From the NCBI GenBank assembly GCA_933207985.1, contig OW240915.1, forward strand, positions 265,151,315-265,215,314: 64,000 nt of DNA. Direction: 5' to 3'. Made by a program: the position numbers and the translations under genes. The notes beneath the pieces were generated by a model. The model was not told where the DNA came from. It made no database searches and saw only the letters and a program-made list of their open reading frames with translations. Of this stretch, positions 1 through 13,129 are shown one piece after another. The stretch's first letter is position 1. Each line of letters starts with the position of its first letter. This DNA comes from Pelobates cultripes (taxonomy: Eukaryota; Chordata; Amphibia; Anura; Pelobatidae).

Positions 1-782
1 CAATTTATTTCCACTATCTCATAGCCTCCACTCTGCATCCCAAACAGGGGAAACCTCCCATGCAATGCTGACATACTGGCTTCTTATACGTCTTAGCCAG
101 TGCTAGCAGTGTCATCTGGGGAGTTACAATAGCAACCAGAACGCATGTGCAGTGGTTGCCATGTGTAAAGAGCAGAAGGACCACCTGTGTTCTGCTTTCC
201 CCGATCAATCAGTTCTTCAGCAGAAAAACGTGGTGGGGAGAGCAAAAACATTTTAAGGAATATAATTTAAAAACAAAGGGGATTTTAAAATAAAAATGTA
301 TGTTTGTTTCACTGGAAAATCTGAAATCTGCATTGCCTTCTCGTGATATAAACCAATGCGTCCAGTTCATTTTCACATTCAATAAATAAATGGCCTCTTG
401 CGAAAACACATCTTCTATTGTGATTAAAATGAGGAACCGAAGCTCCCCTGTATCATAAGCATCTGATGGTGTCTCTTCTAACAAAATCATAATAAATAAA
501 TAATTTTTTTAATTTTTTTTTTTTTTTTAAAAGCATAAAGATGCAGCTGCTTCATGCCAAACACTACGGATACAACTTCCTGTTGTTGCATATTGTTGGT
601 TTACCTTAGAAAAATAAGAGTATGATGCATGTAGAGCAGGAAGTTCACAGGCTTGCTTTGTTTTTGTTTGTAAAAGCCACAGCACATAAAAACCTTAGAA
701 GAAAACATTATGCATACATCCTCTCTGAAAACACATTCTCACACAATGCCTGGAAGTGTTCAGGCTTTCTAGCAGAGCTTAC
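1..782 (-). other. CHD7: CHD7 intron 2, 5' part (partial)
   Basis: This is the start of intron 2, read on the minus strand from the GTAAGC donor at 782-777. It runs off the window at position 1. It contains a T-rich tract at about 505-529 and no exon-like segment that I can see. The short open frames on either strand have no recognisable protein similarity. Confidence 0.85.
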
Positions 783-2435
783 CTGATGGACAGGCACTTT
801 CTGTGGGGTGTTTTGGGGGGACTGGTGAAGTTGCGTCCATGGCTGATGACGAGAATGGGAGGGTGGTGAAGTCTGATGGTGCATAGATGGATGAGGCTGA
901 CAGTTTGCAATTTGCTGCTGAAAAGATGGATGGCCGGGATGTTGCTGGCCAGACATCAACCGATCTTGCATTGCCTGGGGATCTGCATGGCTAACTCCAG
1001 GACAGCCATTTGGTCTCATGTGCCCACCCATTTCTCTTGGTGTTGAAGACATACCCATGAACGTCTGGTTCTGTGGCAGGTTTCTGGGACCCATATTCCT
1101 TTGTCCCATAACCATGCCACTGGGGGGCTGGTGAGGCGAAGGATGGGGCATGTTTGGGTAACTTCCAACATCCATAGGAATTCCAGCACTGCCAGGCCGG
1201 ACCTGTGGTGGAGGGGTACCTGCTGGATTGCTCATTGCTTTTAACGGTGACATGGGAGGTGGAGAGGCATAGGTTCCCTGAGGCTGTGAAGTATGCATAG
1301 TTTGTGGGTTGATTTGGTTAAGTGAGCCACTAGCATGTATGGGTTGCTGCTGGTGCATCAGTCCTTGACTACTATTTGATGGAAACCCCACAGCATTTGG
1401 GTATCTAGGTACAGAAGGGGTCATTGGAGTGTTGTTTGTAAGGCCTAAATTCTGATTCATTCCTGTATTATTAACCATTCCCTGATTAAGGTTACTATAA
1501 GGATACCGGGAATACTGCCCTGAGTTGTTTAGCGTAGGTGAAGGTACAGTCTGGTTGCGAGAATTAAAATTAAGGGACTGTGGCCTAACTGCACCCTGCT
1601 GAGGAGGATTGGGAGAAAATCTAGGACTGTGAGCAACAGATTCTCCATGGTGAGTATTTGTGGGGTGGTGATGAAACTGCTGAACTGCATGACGCAATGA
1701 AGGACCCATGTTTGGATTTTGCTGGGGAACATGAGGCATGTGACCAGTTCCGGCACCACCAAGGAACATATTTCCCTGATTTATACCCTCTTGTCCTTGT
1801 GAAAATTGATTTATCCTTTGAGACTGTAGTGGGCCATGCTGTTGCATTGAAAAATCTCCCCGAACCATGTAATTTCCCATCTGTTGAACGTGCTGAGGGA
1901 GAGGGGGACCTTGAGGTCCAGAAGGGGTTGGTGGCTGCTGCGACTGCTGCTGCTGTTGCTGCTGGTAAGTTGGTCTTATCTGATCTGGCACTTGTACAGC
2001 CCTGGGCGCCCACATTGAGCCACCATCCACAAACTGTGACCCATGTCTGTCATTTTGCATGCCAGGGTAGACCCCCATTTGGCCTCCAGCATGGGGGACC
2101 TGAGGAACAGGCGTGTTGTGATACTGAGAATGTGGAGAGGCAATACCGTTTCCAGGAGTGTTGGTCATCAATCTATTAGGCTGTTCCATCATGTGCATTT
2201 TTTGTGGCTCATATTGGTTATAGTGATCAAAGTGGGTGAGCTTTGTTTGATTCTGATTGCTTGTGTTATGGTGGAGCGGGGACTGCAAAGAACCAAATCC
2301 CTGATCAATTGGCATTTGTTGTGCCAGTGAATTGACAGAATTTTCAGGGTAACCACATTCGCCAAGGCCTTCTAAACCCTCACTAAAAATATTCCCATCT
2401 TCTCCAAATAAACTCATCATACCAGGATCCGCCAT
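783..2435 (-). CDS. CHD7: CHD7 exon 2, coding part (residues 1-551)
   Basis: This is the first coding exon of CHD7, a nuclear SNF2-family ATP-dependent chromatin remodeler needed in vertebrate neural crest and sensory development. The start is the ATG at 2435-2433, in strong context (A at -3, G at +4), opening [17 protein letters not shown], which I recognise as the vertebrate CHD7 N-terminus. The exon stays open for 1653 nt (551 codons) and ends in phase 0 after a CAG codon, followed by GTAAGC at 782-777. Human exon 2 has about 555 codons, from memory. The segment is the disordered N-terminal region, rich in Gln, Pro, Asn, Ser, His and Met. It has seven glutamines at residues 158-164 and Ser/Pro motifs near 270-300 and 390-420. 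Chromodomains, helicase and BRK domains lie on later exons outside the window. No frameshift or stop is seen. The open frame runs past the donor into intron 2, and that tail is not coding. Confidence 0.97.
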
Positions 2436-2599
2436 TTTGTTTTCTGCACACAGCTCTTTTGGAGCCACGAGTGTCAGATTGTGCTTCACCTCTCTGAGGT
2501 GTTTGTTCTCAGAGCTGTTAATCCTTAGCTAATCTCTCATGTCATTCCATGTTTTCTTAATTCTTCTGGACCATGTAGTGTCTGGGAGGATCTTTATTC
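2436..2599 (-). other. CHD7: CHD7 exon 2, 5' UTR part
   Basis: This is the untranslated part of exon 2 between the intron 1 acceptor and the start codon. The acceptor AG lies at 2601-2600, preceded on the minus strand by a T-rich tract ending TTTTCTCTCAG. The leader holds four upstream ATGs, at 2574, 2550, 2545 and 2540. Each is followed within two to five codons by a stop, before the main ATG. The frame of the main ATG is open back to a TAG just downstream of the fourth upstream ATG, but contains no further ATG. A longer protein would need a non-AUG start such as the GTG at 2489. I therefore take 2435 as the start. Confidence 0.9.
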
Positions 2600-4233
2600 C
2601 TGAGAGAAAAATGAAAAAAATATTTTAATATAACATTTCAAATATACAGATATTGCATTTGCATTATTCATGACAACCTGGGTGGGAATGCTCACTCCAT
2701 AAAGCAAACTAACTAAAATCAGTCTCTCCAAACACAAGTTTATTCCAAAAAAAAAAAAAAAACACTTATTTCCCAGTCACTTTTCTAATGGGTTGAAAAG
2801 AACAAAAGGACACAACACACAGCAACGGCTTCAGCTGCCACAGCAGGCAGACAGATGTATGGATACAGCCAAGCATCCCATCTGCTAAACTAAAGCCCTG
2901 AAAATGCTCTAGTTACCAACAGCACGTCCTTAACCTTATTCCCTGAGGAGTGTAATCAGATGAGCAAGCAGCAGCAGCATCAAGGGCTGTGATAAGCTAA
3001 AGTTAGCAGAATCCGCTAGTCCATTTAACAAACACCAGAAGGTAGAAAGTGACTCTTAAAAAATAAATATAAATACACAACTCCATCTGCTTCATAAAAG
3101 CATTTTATTTTATTTTAGAGAGGGGAGGGTTATTTTAGAATGATAGCATTTCTCTCCTGACCTTCCAATATTCTACCACTCTTGTGGTGCATGTAGCTCC
3201 AACAACAAAAACCGCAAATTCCTGATGCCAAGCTCTCCTTCTCAAGGTCACACTTCATGTGAATTACTGGATTTATACTGTGGCTATGTTCATGTGAAAC
3301 CGTTCTAACAAAACAGTAGACCAGGGTGGAACATGCAAGCAAGGTAGCAAAGAAAAAAAAAAAAAGGAGGTATAAAGAGATTTATTTTTTTAAATTACCA
3401 AAAACTGAAGAGCATTCTGTGTATGGATTTTTAAAAAGCTAGGCTGACGGGGCGATTTTGATCTAAATAGGCCCTTACTAGACATTAGCATAAAATGTAA
3501 ACTTTAGATAGACAAAGATCTATTTACTGAATCCGGAATCTTGGCTGGTGAGCAAAGTTATCAGGGTAACCTTCCAGTTTTAAACAAGGATCGATTTATT
3601 TAATTAACAGGCCACAATAGCTTTAAATGGTGTGTCAAAGTTTGCAGACTCCCAGGCCCTTGCCAGGTTTTAGCAATAGCAAAATGTTCACACACAGGGC
3701 AGCACTTAGCTTAATGTGTCATGAATACCCATTACGTAAGTGTACTTGCTGGTGACAGTATCTTGCGCCTTTCTCTTGGAACCTTCTGTAAAGGGAAGGT
3801 TTAACACATTCACGGTCAGAACAGGGAATGGGTGAGGGGAATTTAAAAAGAGTATGCATCGTATAACACAAAGTTTGTGTCATTTGAAGGACCAGATCAG
3901 TAGACTGTGTGGGATCGTGAAAGTGTTTTCAAGCAAAATTCTTTAAGGTTCAGAAGAGGCACGATGACTACGTTTAGCTTGCAATTCATACAAGAAGCTA
4001 ATTCAAGAATTCCAGTCATGCTTGGAATTTGTCACTAGCATTCTAACCCATAATCTTATTTTTCTTTCCAGACATTAATGGTTGTGGGTTGGTGCTCCTG
4101 TGGTACATGTTATGAACAAGTAACTGAATTCATAACTTCTGAAAATTTTCCTTAGGAAAACTCTGCTTCACAGATGACTCTTATGTCCATTTAACCCCTT
4201 AAATCTGTGCTATGAAAATGTGTGTTTGTGTGA
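2600..4233. other. Intron 1 stretch without recognised features
   Basis: This is ordinary AT-rich intron sequence with an A-tract at about 2746-2762 and another near 3350-3365. I see no exon, terminal inverted repeat or reading frame worth keeping. Confidence 0.6.
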
Positions 4234-4250
4234 ATATATTATATATATAT

Positions 4251-4315
<65 letters not shown>

Positions 4316-4335
4316 TACATACACACACACACATA
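4234..4335. repeat. Compound (TA)n(CA)n microsatellite
   Basis: About 45 bp of alternating TA is followed by about 50 bp of CA, including a short CATA interruption. Such compound dinucleotide runs are common in vertebrate introns and length-variable. The reading frames over it (Tyr-Ile or Cys-Val runs) are artefacts. Confidence 0.97.
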
Positions 4336-7300
4336 CGGTATTTGTGATTTCTATATATCTCGTGCCATATGTAATCACTGCATCTTGAAACCCACTCAAT
4401 AAGAAGCTAAATATTTTTCAATAAGTGAAAGTGGTAATTTCAGTTAACCCAAAAACTTTGTACATTTTTAAATGTCTTCAAATGGCATCTAGGGGAAACA
4501 TCAGGAAATCTGATAGGATTCCATTAAAAGTACAGAGGTGTGATACAGGTGGAGAAGGTTTGGTGACACGGAATGGCCACGAATCCAAGATATCATCTCA
4601 GACCGAAAATGGACATTTTAGAGAAACAAGGGCTTTAAGCTTGAAATAGCAGTGGGGGAAGAAAATGCTAGATACACACGTTGCTCCTTCGCATACTAAT
4701 AACATTTCCACTACCTTAAAAAAAAAAAAAAAAAATTATCAGTTTTAAAAATTTCTTACTGGCTCTCCATGGGCTTGTTCAAAAGGGAATTTTCAGAAAT
4801 CGTTCTATATTAATAATCTATTCTATTAATACATTTAATATTAAGGACAGATAGTTTGGTGTAAAGCATGGCTAAGATTTTTTTAATTTTATTTTTTTAA
4901 ATGGAAAACAAATTTTGGAGTGAAGAAGGAAGGGGGGTGGGGTGGGGGAAACCCTGAACAAAACATTAAAATAATAGTGAATCTGACCTCTCTGAATTTA
5001 AGATTTGCTTAACAGCAACCCATTTGTGATGAAGAATAATGTTAATACAAAATATAAATAAAAAAATAATCTTTGTCCTCAAAATAATCCCACCCAGTTT
5101 TATACCCAATTTTGAACGATTAGTCCGAAAAAAAAATAAAAAAAACACTATTAGAGAAAAGTCTTTCAAATAAACACACTTCAGACTTATAATGGTTATA
5201 CATTAAACAGGGTCAACATGACATTTAACTTAATCTGTTGTAAGTTGCGTAATTGTGCTTTTTAGTACAAGCTTTTTTTTTTTTTGATGTGGAAATTATA
5301 TGCAAACAGCATAAAACATAAAAAGAACATAAGACACAAAATGAAACCATGAATTGGAAAACTTCGCAATGGAGATTAAAACTGCCCTTCGTCACAGACA
5401 CACATGGAGTTAGCTATTTTTTGTGATAACACCCGATACTCAAGATCCTTGGACTGAGTCTCACTAGTATTGAAAAACCACATTACTCTTCGAAAGAAGC
5501 ACTCATAGAAATAGAAACGTCCTTGCTGATCCTTGGGATCATTAGAAGCCACTGATGTGTATTTTCATTTTATCTGTGTCAGCACAGAATGGCTCCCTGC
5601 TCGCCAGAATATGATGGGAGGAGAAGGATGGAAAGCAGTCATATTATTGCCATTAACCAGCAAGAGATCTCTTGATAATTCTTTTTCGCTTACAAAGCTG
5701 TCAATTAGCCACATCCACATTCAAAAGATAGGTGTCAATAGGCAAGGCAAAACAAGGGGGGAATAAATAAATAAAATTGTGCAGTTGCTGCATTAGAGGT
5801 AGTTAAACACAAACGGTAAAGGGAAGTAAATTACCATCCAGGTGACAGAAGTGCTTTAATTTAGGGACGGAAACAGTTAAAACTACATTTTGAATTTCAC
5901 ATTATTGGAGATCAGTGAAACAGCAGCCATTCACTACAACCTGGCCATTCTCCTGAGAGTGTGTGGCCAGCCCTTTCCCTCCCTCCTCTCTCCATCCATC
6001 CCCCCACCACCACCTCCTCCACACCTCCAGGGGCCTTTTCTTTGGCCTGTGCTGCAGCTGAAAATAATTTATCTCTTTGGAAGACTGTGGCATATGTGAT
6101 GGGGGAAACATAACCGTCATGAATAAAGTGCAACACAAAGACTGGGTGAGTGTCACAGGATGCACGGGGCAAAGGTCAGGCCTGTGAGCTGGAAGGTTCT
6201 GCGCAGTGGCTGTTCAAACACACACACACACTCTTGTCCGCACACCATCACCCTCCTCACTCCAACGTCATGAGACCCAATAGAGAAACAACATACACAA
6301 AAAATATTTTGTGTTGACCATCTCCCACGCTTACTAACCATCATGGTGTGTTTAACAGGATTGCCAAAACGTCTGTCAATTCTCTAGTCATCAACTTCCC
6401 AATCTCACTTGTTATTACTTGCATGAACCCCCATTATGGATCTCTTTTAGATTGTTAACAGCTTTGGCTACCTGAAACGTTTGAATCTTACAAAGTATGT
6501 TGTGTAAGCATCCTATGAACTCTAACGATTTAGATATAAAGAGCACAGAGTGTGCATCTTAATGAAGACCAAAAACATGAGGCAATTCATTGACCTCCAT
6601 CAATAAGCATAAGTGCATAGAGCAACATTGTAATTCAGTTCATTTAATAATGGGTGGGATCCACTACACAGACAAGCATACAGTTATTTTGGAGTAGGAA
6701 AGGGACAGTGTAAAAGCAATGCTCTGCACGAGTCAAATACCAGGCCTCTGGCTGTCAACCACAACTCCCACAAACCTTTGCCAACAAAATGCAGCACAAG
6801 TGGTTACCAAAAGCTAGTGGGATGAAATTGCAACTAAATTCAGTGTTTGGATCCCTCTCCCGAAATAACCATCATCCATATAGTGTAAGACATGCCTCAA
6901 GCAAAATGAAGGCTGACATAAGTCTCCGGAAGGACAGACAGTGAGGCTGCCTGACTATTACTCCTGCTGTTACTCTACCAGAAAGTCCACACACCCATCC
7001 TGGACCAAGTGAGAGCTGAATGTGTAGCCCATTGTTGCAGTAACTTTGTGTGGGTTTCAAGTCTGGATGAGACTGGAACACATACGGACTGTGTGAAAAG
7101 GAGGCCATGCTTGGCAAAGGAAGCTTTGCTTAGGCTATACCAACAATAATTCCAAGGTTTCCACCCCCCATTTTCTCTTTTTTTTTTTTTTCTTTTTTTT
7201 TTTTTTTACTTCTTAACCCTTTCAGTGGCTATATTGGTTCAAAACATTTCAAATTAATGAGGCATGCAACCACGCGCACACAACGTGTTAACATTTATTT

Positions 7301-10300
7301 CAGGCACACTCCATAAGCAAAGGAACGATTGCACTTTTGTTTGGGCAAAACACTGCTGTTACTACAACGTACTCCTAGCGTACTATAAATTCATCGTAAA
7401 CACAGACATCTGCTGGTAGAAAGGTTTGCATCCCAGTTTATGCAGTGTCTTTATACACTTACAGTGTACTAGCTATTCAGTCAAAACAGCACATGCTGGG
7501 AACTATATCACCCATGATGCTCTGGTATCCATGTGATTAGAAAAGCATTATGGGAAATGCAGTAGATAGCACGTGCAATAGTAGAGATTAATTCCCTATG
7601 TCTGCAAAATCAAAATATGCAGCACATGGGCACTGCGCTAAAGAATTAAAATACAAATGTTGGGCAATTGCAGCTCCCGGGCAGTTTAACAGAAATCCCC
7701 ATGATGACAGCATGTTGATAAAGTCCACAGAAATACAACTGAAAACTGCCGATACTTAGCTGTGAGGCTACAAATAATAGCCTCAAAGCAGATACCACAA
7801 CAACATCAAAACGTTGCTAATCAAGGCAATCCAGCTATATTCACAACAAAGAAATGAAAGAATGAATACAATAGTCACCTTGTCGATAAACTGTAAAGTA
7901 TGCCAATCTATACCTTTTATTTGTACATTACATACAAAATAAAAGAACATCTATGTGGCCCAATCAATATTCAGAAATTAAAAATAAATGCTATATTCTG
8001 CAGGAGAACGCCCTAAAAGAAGTGTTTCAACAGTTAAAAGTCATAATCTGTCACAGAACCAAGCATTAACAATACATAATATATGTTTGCATACAGCTGG
8101 ATTTGAACAGGCGACCGACGAGCTGCTGTGCTACTTTGCAGCAGGCAAAGTTTTGGCTATACTTTATTTTAATTTTTTTTAAAGCACCAAGAAACGGTCA
8201 AGTAAAATATAATTCAATTACCGCTGCGTTTTATGATATATATTTTTATATCGATAATATTCGGTATCATATATGAAGAACGCCAACTGCGAAGTAATTA
8301 GGGAATGGAGCTGATGTGAAAAGTAGTGGCAAGAAAAAAAAAAAAAAAAAAAAAAATTGTGGTATAATCAAAAAAAAAAAAAAAAGGCACCGTAGTAGCA
8401 AAATTAACGTGTATGAATTTCACCACTTCCTGTCACCATTTTTTAAGCAATAGATATTTTAAACAAAAGACATAAAATGTTCTCACACAAAAAAAACAAT
8501 TGAAAAAGAAAAGAAAAAACATATCTAACTTGCGATCTTATCACACAGATTATGCTATAGTTTAGTAAACACTATGTTTCTCTTATGAATTTGAAAAATT
8601 TACAGATTTATATCCATTGTATCCAGATAGAATAAGTTAGCGCTGATTTTTTATTTTTTTTGTGAAAAAAAAAAAAAAAACACATACGGACATGGATGCA
8701 CAATTTGGAGTTGTATGTGGACAGTAAACTAATTTCTGAATATAAGTTTTATAGGAGTAATGATCCTCATCATAGTTATTAGGGTCCCACCTTCACAGCA
8801 AATTTGTTTGGAAAATCAGTGATTTCCTCGTATGAGTCAATGTTAAAGAATCGGTTGGATTTTTTAATTCACAAGAGAATAAGACGTGGCAACTAGAATG
8901 GACAAATAAATATATTTTTTCCTATCTAAACTGTATTCTAATAAAGAGCTGCCATGACCATCATTTCTCTTACAGTATTGCTAGGATTTCCCATGACGTT
9001 TACTATATTGCAGCAGCCAATAGGAAGCAAGGGATCAACAGAAGTTTAAAACAGGCATGACTTAAACAGGTTGAAGCTGGTTTTGGCTCTGGTTGAGAGG
9101 CTTATGGCCTATGTTATTTAACTTTTTGTATTGTATTTGTAAACTTATCCACAATAAATGCAAAATTTTCTGAAGGAGATGCATGTTGAACACTAAACAG
9201 AATGCTAGAATCTTTGCTGTTTAAGTATAATTTCACATAAACGGGCAAATTTAGGAGTGCTGAAGAGCAAACGTGTGTGCTAGGCATTCATTTAAAAGGG
9301 TCTTCAGATGTATACTAGAGAAAATTGTATTCTTTCGGTACACACAAATAATAAACACTGTCTGTAAACTTTAAGTAGTGAAGGAAAGAAACGTCAAACA
9401 CAAAAGCTACTTATATTTAAATACAGAATGGTGACTGGACTGATGGGAAGAATTTCAAGGTTTTTTTGTTTTTTTTTAAGTCACATATGTAGAATGTCAA
9501 TACAATGGCACGAGCTTATATTGCTTGAAAATGCAATAATGAACTGAATTTAAAAAAAAAAAAAATACATTTAAACTTTACACCAGCAAAGTAAAAATTT
9601 GCAATAGTTGTCTAAATGCAGGGGCATTCAATTTCTTCCAAAGGTTGTGTGAAACCCTTTTTCGCATGCAGGAGAATGCTAAATGCTGTTCTAAGAATGT
9701 GAGTGTGGAGGTGAACATCCATCCACTCAGAGCTAATGTTGTGGCCCTCTTGGAGAAAACACAGCCTTCTTCAACAGGTACAGTGATGCAGTGCCTGACA
9801 AAATACTGACCATGTTAGAAACTATCAGTAATATTTTAGGACCTTCCAGCTCACCCACTGTCATACTTTGACAGGTGGGAACTTGTATCTGTACGATCAA
9901 ACTTTTTTGTAATTGTGGGAAGGGAATGAGAAATTCAAACCATGCTCAGCGTAAGTGTCTAATAAAAGACGTCGGTTTTAATACAAAAAATGGTTAGCCT
10001 TCTTAAAAAGTTACATTTATTTATAGAACGCCTGCAGAATCTCTACACTTACACAGTGTTAAATCTGCTGCACACAAGCAGCCAATTAACCAAGAACAGG
10101 ACTGGGAATGTTTTGTAACCTGGTTCTAAAACTGCACAGAGAGGAAAGCAGATAGCTTAAAAAGCACATTGGTGCACCATGGACACCAAGTAAGACTGAT
10201 GTAAACATGCTTCTGCACGAATATACAACGAATAAACAAGCAGGTGAACAAACAGAAGTAGTAGATGGCCCTGCTCAATCAAGTTTAATTTGTACAACTG

Positions 10301-10918
10301 TCCCTGTTTTAATCCCTTAACCCCTTTATGTAATAGTAACTTTATTCCGATTTGTAAGCCTCGCGTAGTTCTGCACACGTTCAATAAACTAAGATTATAG
10401 AAGATGTACCGAGGGCCCGTGTTGGACTTCCCTGATACAGATGCCTGTATGACTAGACCATGTTAAATTTAAAAAGGCTACATGCAAAGCAGATTCAGCT
10501 TTTTGTTTTTTCCTGCTTAGCAGCCTGATGGAATATTTCGTTTTACTAAACAGCAGCATTTCGTGGAAATAGCATAATAAAATGTAGGCACAAGCTGAAT
10601 TTCTGGCACCGTATTAAAACTTGGTAAACAATATAAACCATTTTATTTAAGTTCTGCAAAACACAAATGCAAGGCATAGATGAAACAACAGATGCCACCA
10701 TTGTTTGTCAGCACCATAAAGGTTATTAAAACTATTTTGGCACAAACCAAATACAATAATCTATCCTAACAGCCATTTTCCACTACACTTAAAGCAGTTT
10801 ACCTAGTATGGAAAAGTTTAGTCAAAACACCTATATTGTATAAACTACAGGGAATTGTTTTTACATTTTTGTTACATAAACGTACAGAAGAAAATAGTCT
10901 AATTATATGAATTTAGCA
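4336..10918. other. Intron 1 stretch, mostly unclassified
   Basis: AT-rich intron with homopolymer tracts: T-runs at 7178-7206, A-runs at 8333-8357 and 8371-8385, and A-runs near 4718-4735, 8666-8681 and 9552-9564. A pyrimidine-rich CCACC stretch lies at 5995-6030 and a short CA run near 6220-6231. A weak inverted repeat at about 7490-7575 has arms around CACATGCTGGGAACTATA and GGGAAATGCAGTAGATAGCA. It resembles a decayed fold-back element. No exon is recognisable. Confidence 0.5.
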
Positions 10919-10926
10919 TTGCCCTG

Positions 10927-11247
10927 TAGTGATGTCCCGAACGGTTCGCTACGAACGGTTCGCCGCGGACTCATCATTGAGTAAACTTTGACCCTGTACC
11001 TCACAGTCAGCAGACACATTCCAGCCAATCAGCAGCAGACCCTCCCTCCCAGACCCTCCCACCTCCTGGACAGCATCCATTTTACATTCATTGTGAAGCT
11101 GCATTCTTAGTGAGCTGTCCAGGAGGTGGGAGGGTCTGGGAGGGAGGGTCTGCTGCTGATTGGCTGGAATGTGTCTGCTGACTGTGAGGTACATGGTCAA
11201 AGTTTACTCAATGATGAGTCCGCGGCGAACCGTTCGGCACATCACTA
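10927..11247. mobile_element. Fold-back hAT-like MITE, 321 bp, with 8-bp target duplication
   Basis: This is a near-perfect long inverted repeat. The left arm begins TAGTGATGTCCCGAACGG and the right arm ends with the complement of TAGTGATGTGCCGAACGG. The arms pair over more than 130 bp around a short centre near 11080-11110. Both sides carry the same octamer, TTGCCCTG, at 10919-10926 and 11248-11255. An 8-bp duplication is the hallmark of hAT superfamily insertions, and there is no transposase. High arm identity suggests a fairly recent or recombination-maintained copy. The left arm has a small extra segment (CTACGAACGGTT) lacking on the right. Confidence 0.9.
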
Positions 11248-11790
11248 TTGCCCTGACTTCAAATTAAGAGTAATTTACAGCTATAACGTAGAATGTTAAT
11301 GCTTAAATCAGAGATGTATATCAAAGCTGGAAGACTTACAAATAATTAAGCAGTTCAAACTAGTCTGATTGTTCTGATCTTTAAACCAAACATTTCTGAA
11401 TTGCTGATTAGAAATCAGTGAGCATGCGCATGTAACTTCACAAACAAGCATTCTCAGTAAATAGTAGATGGGCTGAAATATCTCAAAAAACATCTATGTT
11501 ATGGACACTGAGGGAAGAAGAGGTTATATACATCAAATTGTGTTTGGGGGCATGGGAGGTAAAAATCACCTGGAAATTAGGCTAGAAGGTTAAATTACGA
11601 GGAGATGCAAGACTCCTTTACTTTGCAAAAAAGTAAAATAACTTCCAGCAAAATCATGGGTTTAGGTGTTTTGTACTTTAGGTGGATGGGAATTGGTGTG
11701 AGATCCAATACAATGGAAATCTTAAAATAAAATCTCTAAATATGGCTACATATATTTCCTGTTATTTTAGAACTACAGACATATTGAACA

Positions 11791-12056
11791 AAAGTGCTAA
11801 AGGAAAGCGATTTTAGAAAACTGTCAGTAAAAAGAGGTCATGCTCTAAAAGCTAGAGGGGGGCAGATTCAAAGGAAATAGTCCTTAATAGAAAGGGTGGA
11901 AGATTCAGTGTAGATGCTCAGCAGGGACGGCAACAGAGCACACTGCAAAAAGGAACACTAAATGCTTAAACACAGCCCCTTGATAACCTTCAGTATAAAA
12001 AAAAAATGGGGTACAGAATCAATGCATGATATTAACCCCATCAGTACCAGGTAAAT
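11791..12056. repeat. Direct duplication, copy A
   Basis: This block closely matches 18440-18706 in the same orientation. Shared stretches include GGTCATGCTCTAAAAGCTAG, GATTCAAAGGAAATAGTCCT and GGGGTACAGAATCAATG. Weaker similarity resumes near 12290-12340 against about 18738-18785. It may be a dispersed repeat family or a local segmental copy, and there are no clear terminal repeats or target duplications. Confidence 0.85.
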
Positions 12057-12615
12057 TACACAGTTTGGATCATGTTCCACAACATGAGGGTAACATGAAA
12101 GGCTAGGTATCAAATGTCTTTATTTTCAGATTACTGGATTATTTAACCCTTTATTTAAGGCTGGCCAAGGTATTAGATTGGCTGACAAAGTTGTGTAATT
12201 TATCCATTATGCAAAGTTAGCCTTGTAAATGGGTTTCAGACAACTATGCCCAATATTTGGCAATAGATTTAATGTTGTATTCAATTTATAAAGCGTTAAC
12301 ATTCTACATCGTGGATGATAAAATAGAGGATTGCATAGACATACAAAACATAACAGGCTTGGTCCATAGAAGTTTTCTATTTAAATCCATAGCCCATAGA
12401 AGTTTGCTATTTGAAGCAACAGGAAAAAAAAAATTTAAAAAAAAAAAATTATATTATATATATAAATAATCCTATATCCAACAGTACAGAAAACACTTTC
12501 TAATTTTATAGGATTTTACAACATTTTAAAACTATACTTTCAATTGTAAAATCTCACATCTTCAAGTCTAAATTAATTAGCATCACAAATTTAAGGCAGC
12601 AAAAATCATATAAAC
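12057..12615. other. Intron 1 stretch between repeats
   Basis: AT-rich intron with an A-tract and TA-rich segment at about 12424-12465. A short local repeat around CATAGAAGTTT/GCTATTT occurs twice at 12364-12412. No gene feature is seen. Confidence 0.5.
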
Positions 12616-12618
12616 AGT

Positions 12619-12767
12619 TTTTCACTAAAGAAAAAAAAATTTAAAGTGAATTTCTAATTTAAGTCCAAAACAGGCTAATTGGACGTGTCCTCTACGTCAG
12701 CTGTTTTTTTAAGTTAGACTACTTTGGTTTTAAATTTGAAATTCACTTTAAATTCTTGCTTTAGTGA
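12619..12767. repeat. Short fold-back repeat (decayed MITE)
   Basis: An inverted repeat has arms around TTCACTAAAG...TTTAAAGTGAATTTC and GAAATTCACTTTAAA...CTTTAGTGAA. The centre is about 90 bp. Related short motifs (TTATTCACTAA) occur at about 17830 and 50370, so it may belong to a dispersed family. No target duplication could be assigned. Confidence 0.6.
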
Positions 12768-13071
12768 ATAACCCGGACATGAATTAATTTTTGCCATGCA
12801 TTTGATTATAGGTCCGGTGTCCATTATACTTGGGACACAAAACATTTTTTTTATATTTTTTCAAACTGACTGAACAGCAATAAACAGGTATGCCCATCAC
12901 ATGATGAATGTTAGAGAAGGTAGTCATTGATCATTTCAAAATTTGTATCTCTTGCAGTGCTCAATGGTGTATAGAAAAGTAAACTTGTGTAAGTTAAAAT
13001 GGAGTTTGGTGGACTATATTGGTAGGAATAGCTTTTTCTTTTATTTGTGGAAGGAAGCAAATTTAACTTTT

Positions 13072-13129
13072 TCACTTACTGTCTGACTTACTGTCTTGCT
13101 GACTTACTGTAATGACTTACTGTCATACT
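13072..13129. repeat. Short tandem array of ACTTACTGTC-type units
   Basis: Four to five imperfect copies of a GACTTACTGTC unit lie side by side. Confidence 0.7.

Noticed and set aside
708..782. Continuation of the CHD7 frame beyond codon 551
   Set aside because: A consensus GTAAGC donor follows the CAG codon in phase 0, and the following residues are not CHD7-like.
1658..2179. 173-codon open frame antisense to CHD7 exon 2
   Set aside because: It lies wholly within the conserved CHD7 coding exon on the other strand, where low-complexity Gln/Pro codons keep other frames open. It has no recognisable similarity.
2436..2489. N-terminal extension of CHD7 from a GTG at 2489
   Set aside because: There is no ATG in this frame. 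The ATG at 2435 has strong context and gives the conserved N-terminus, so this is 5' UTR.
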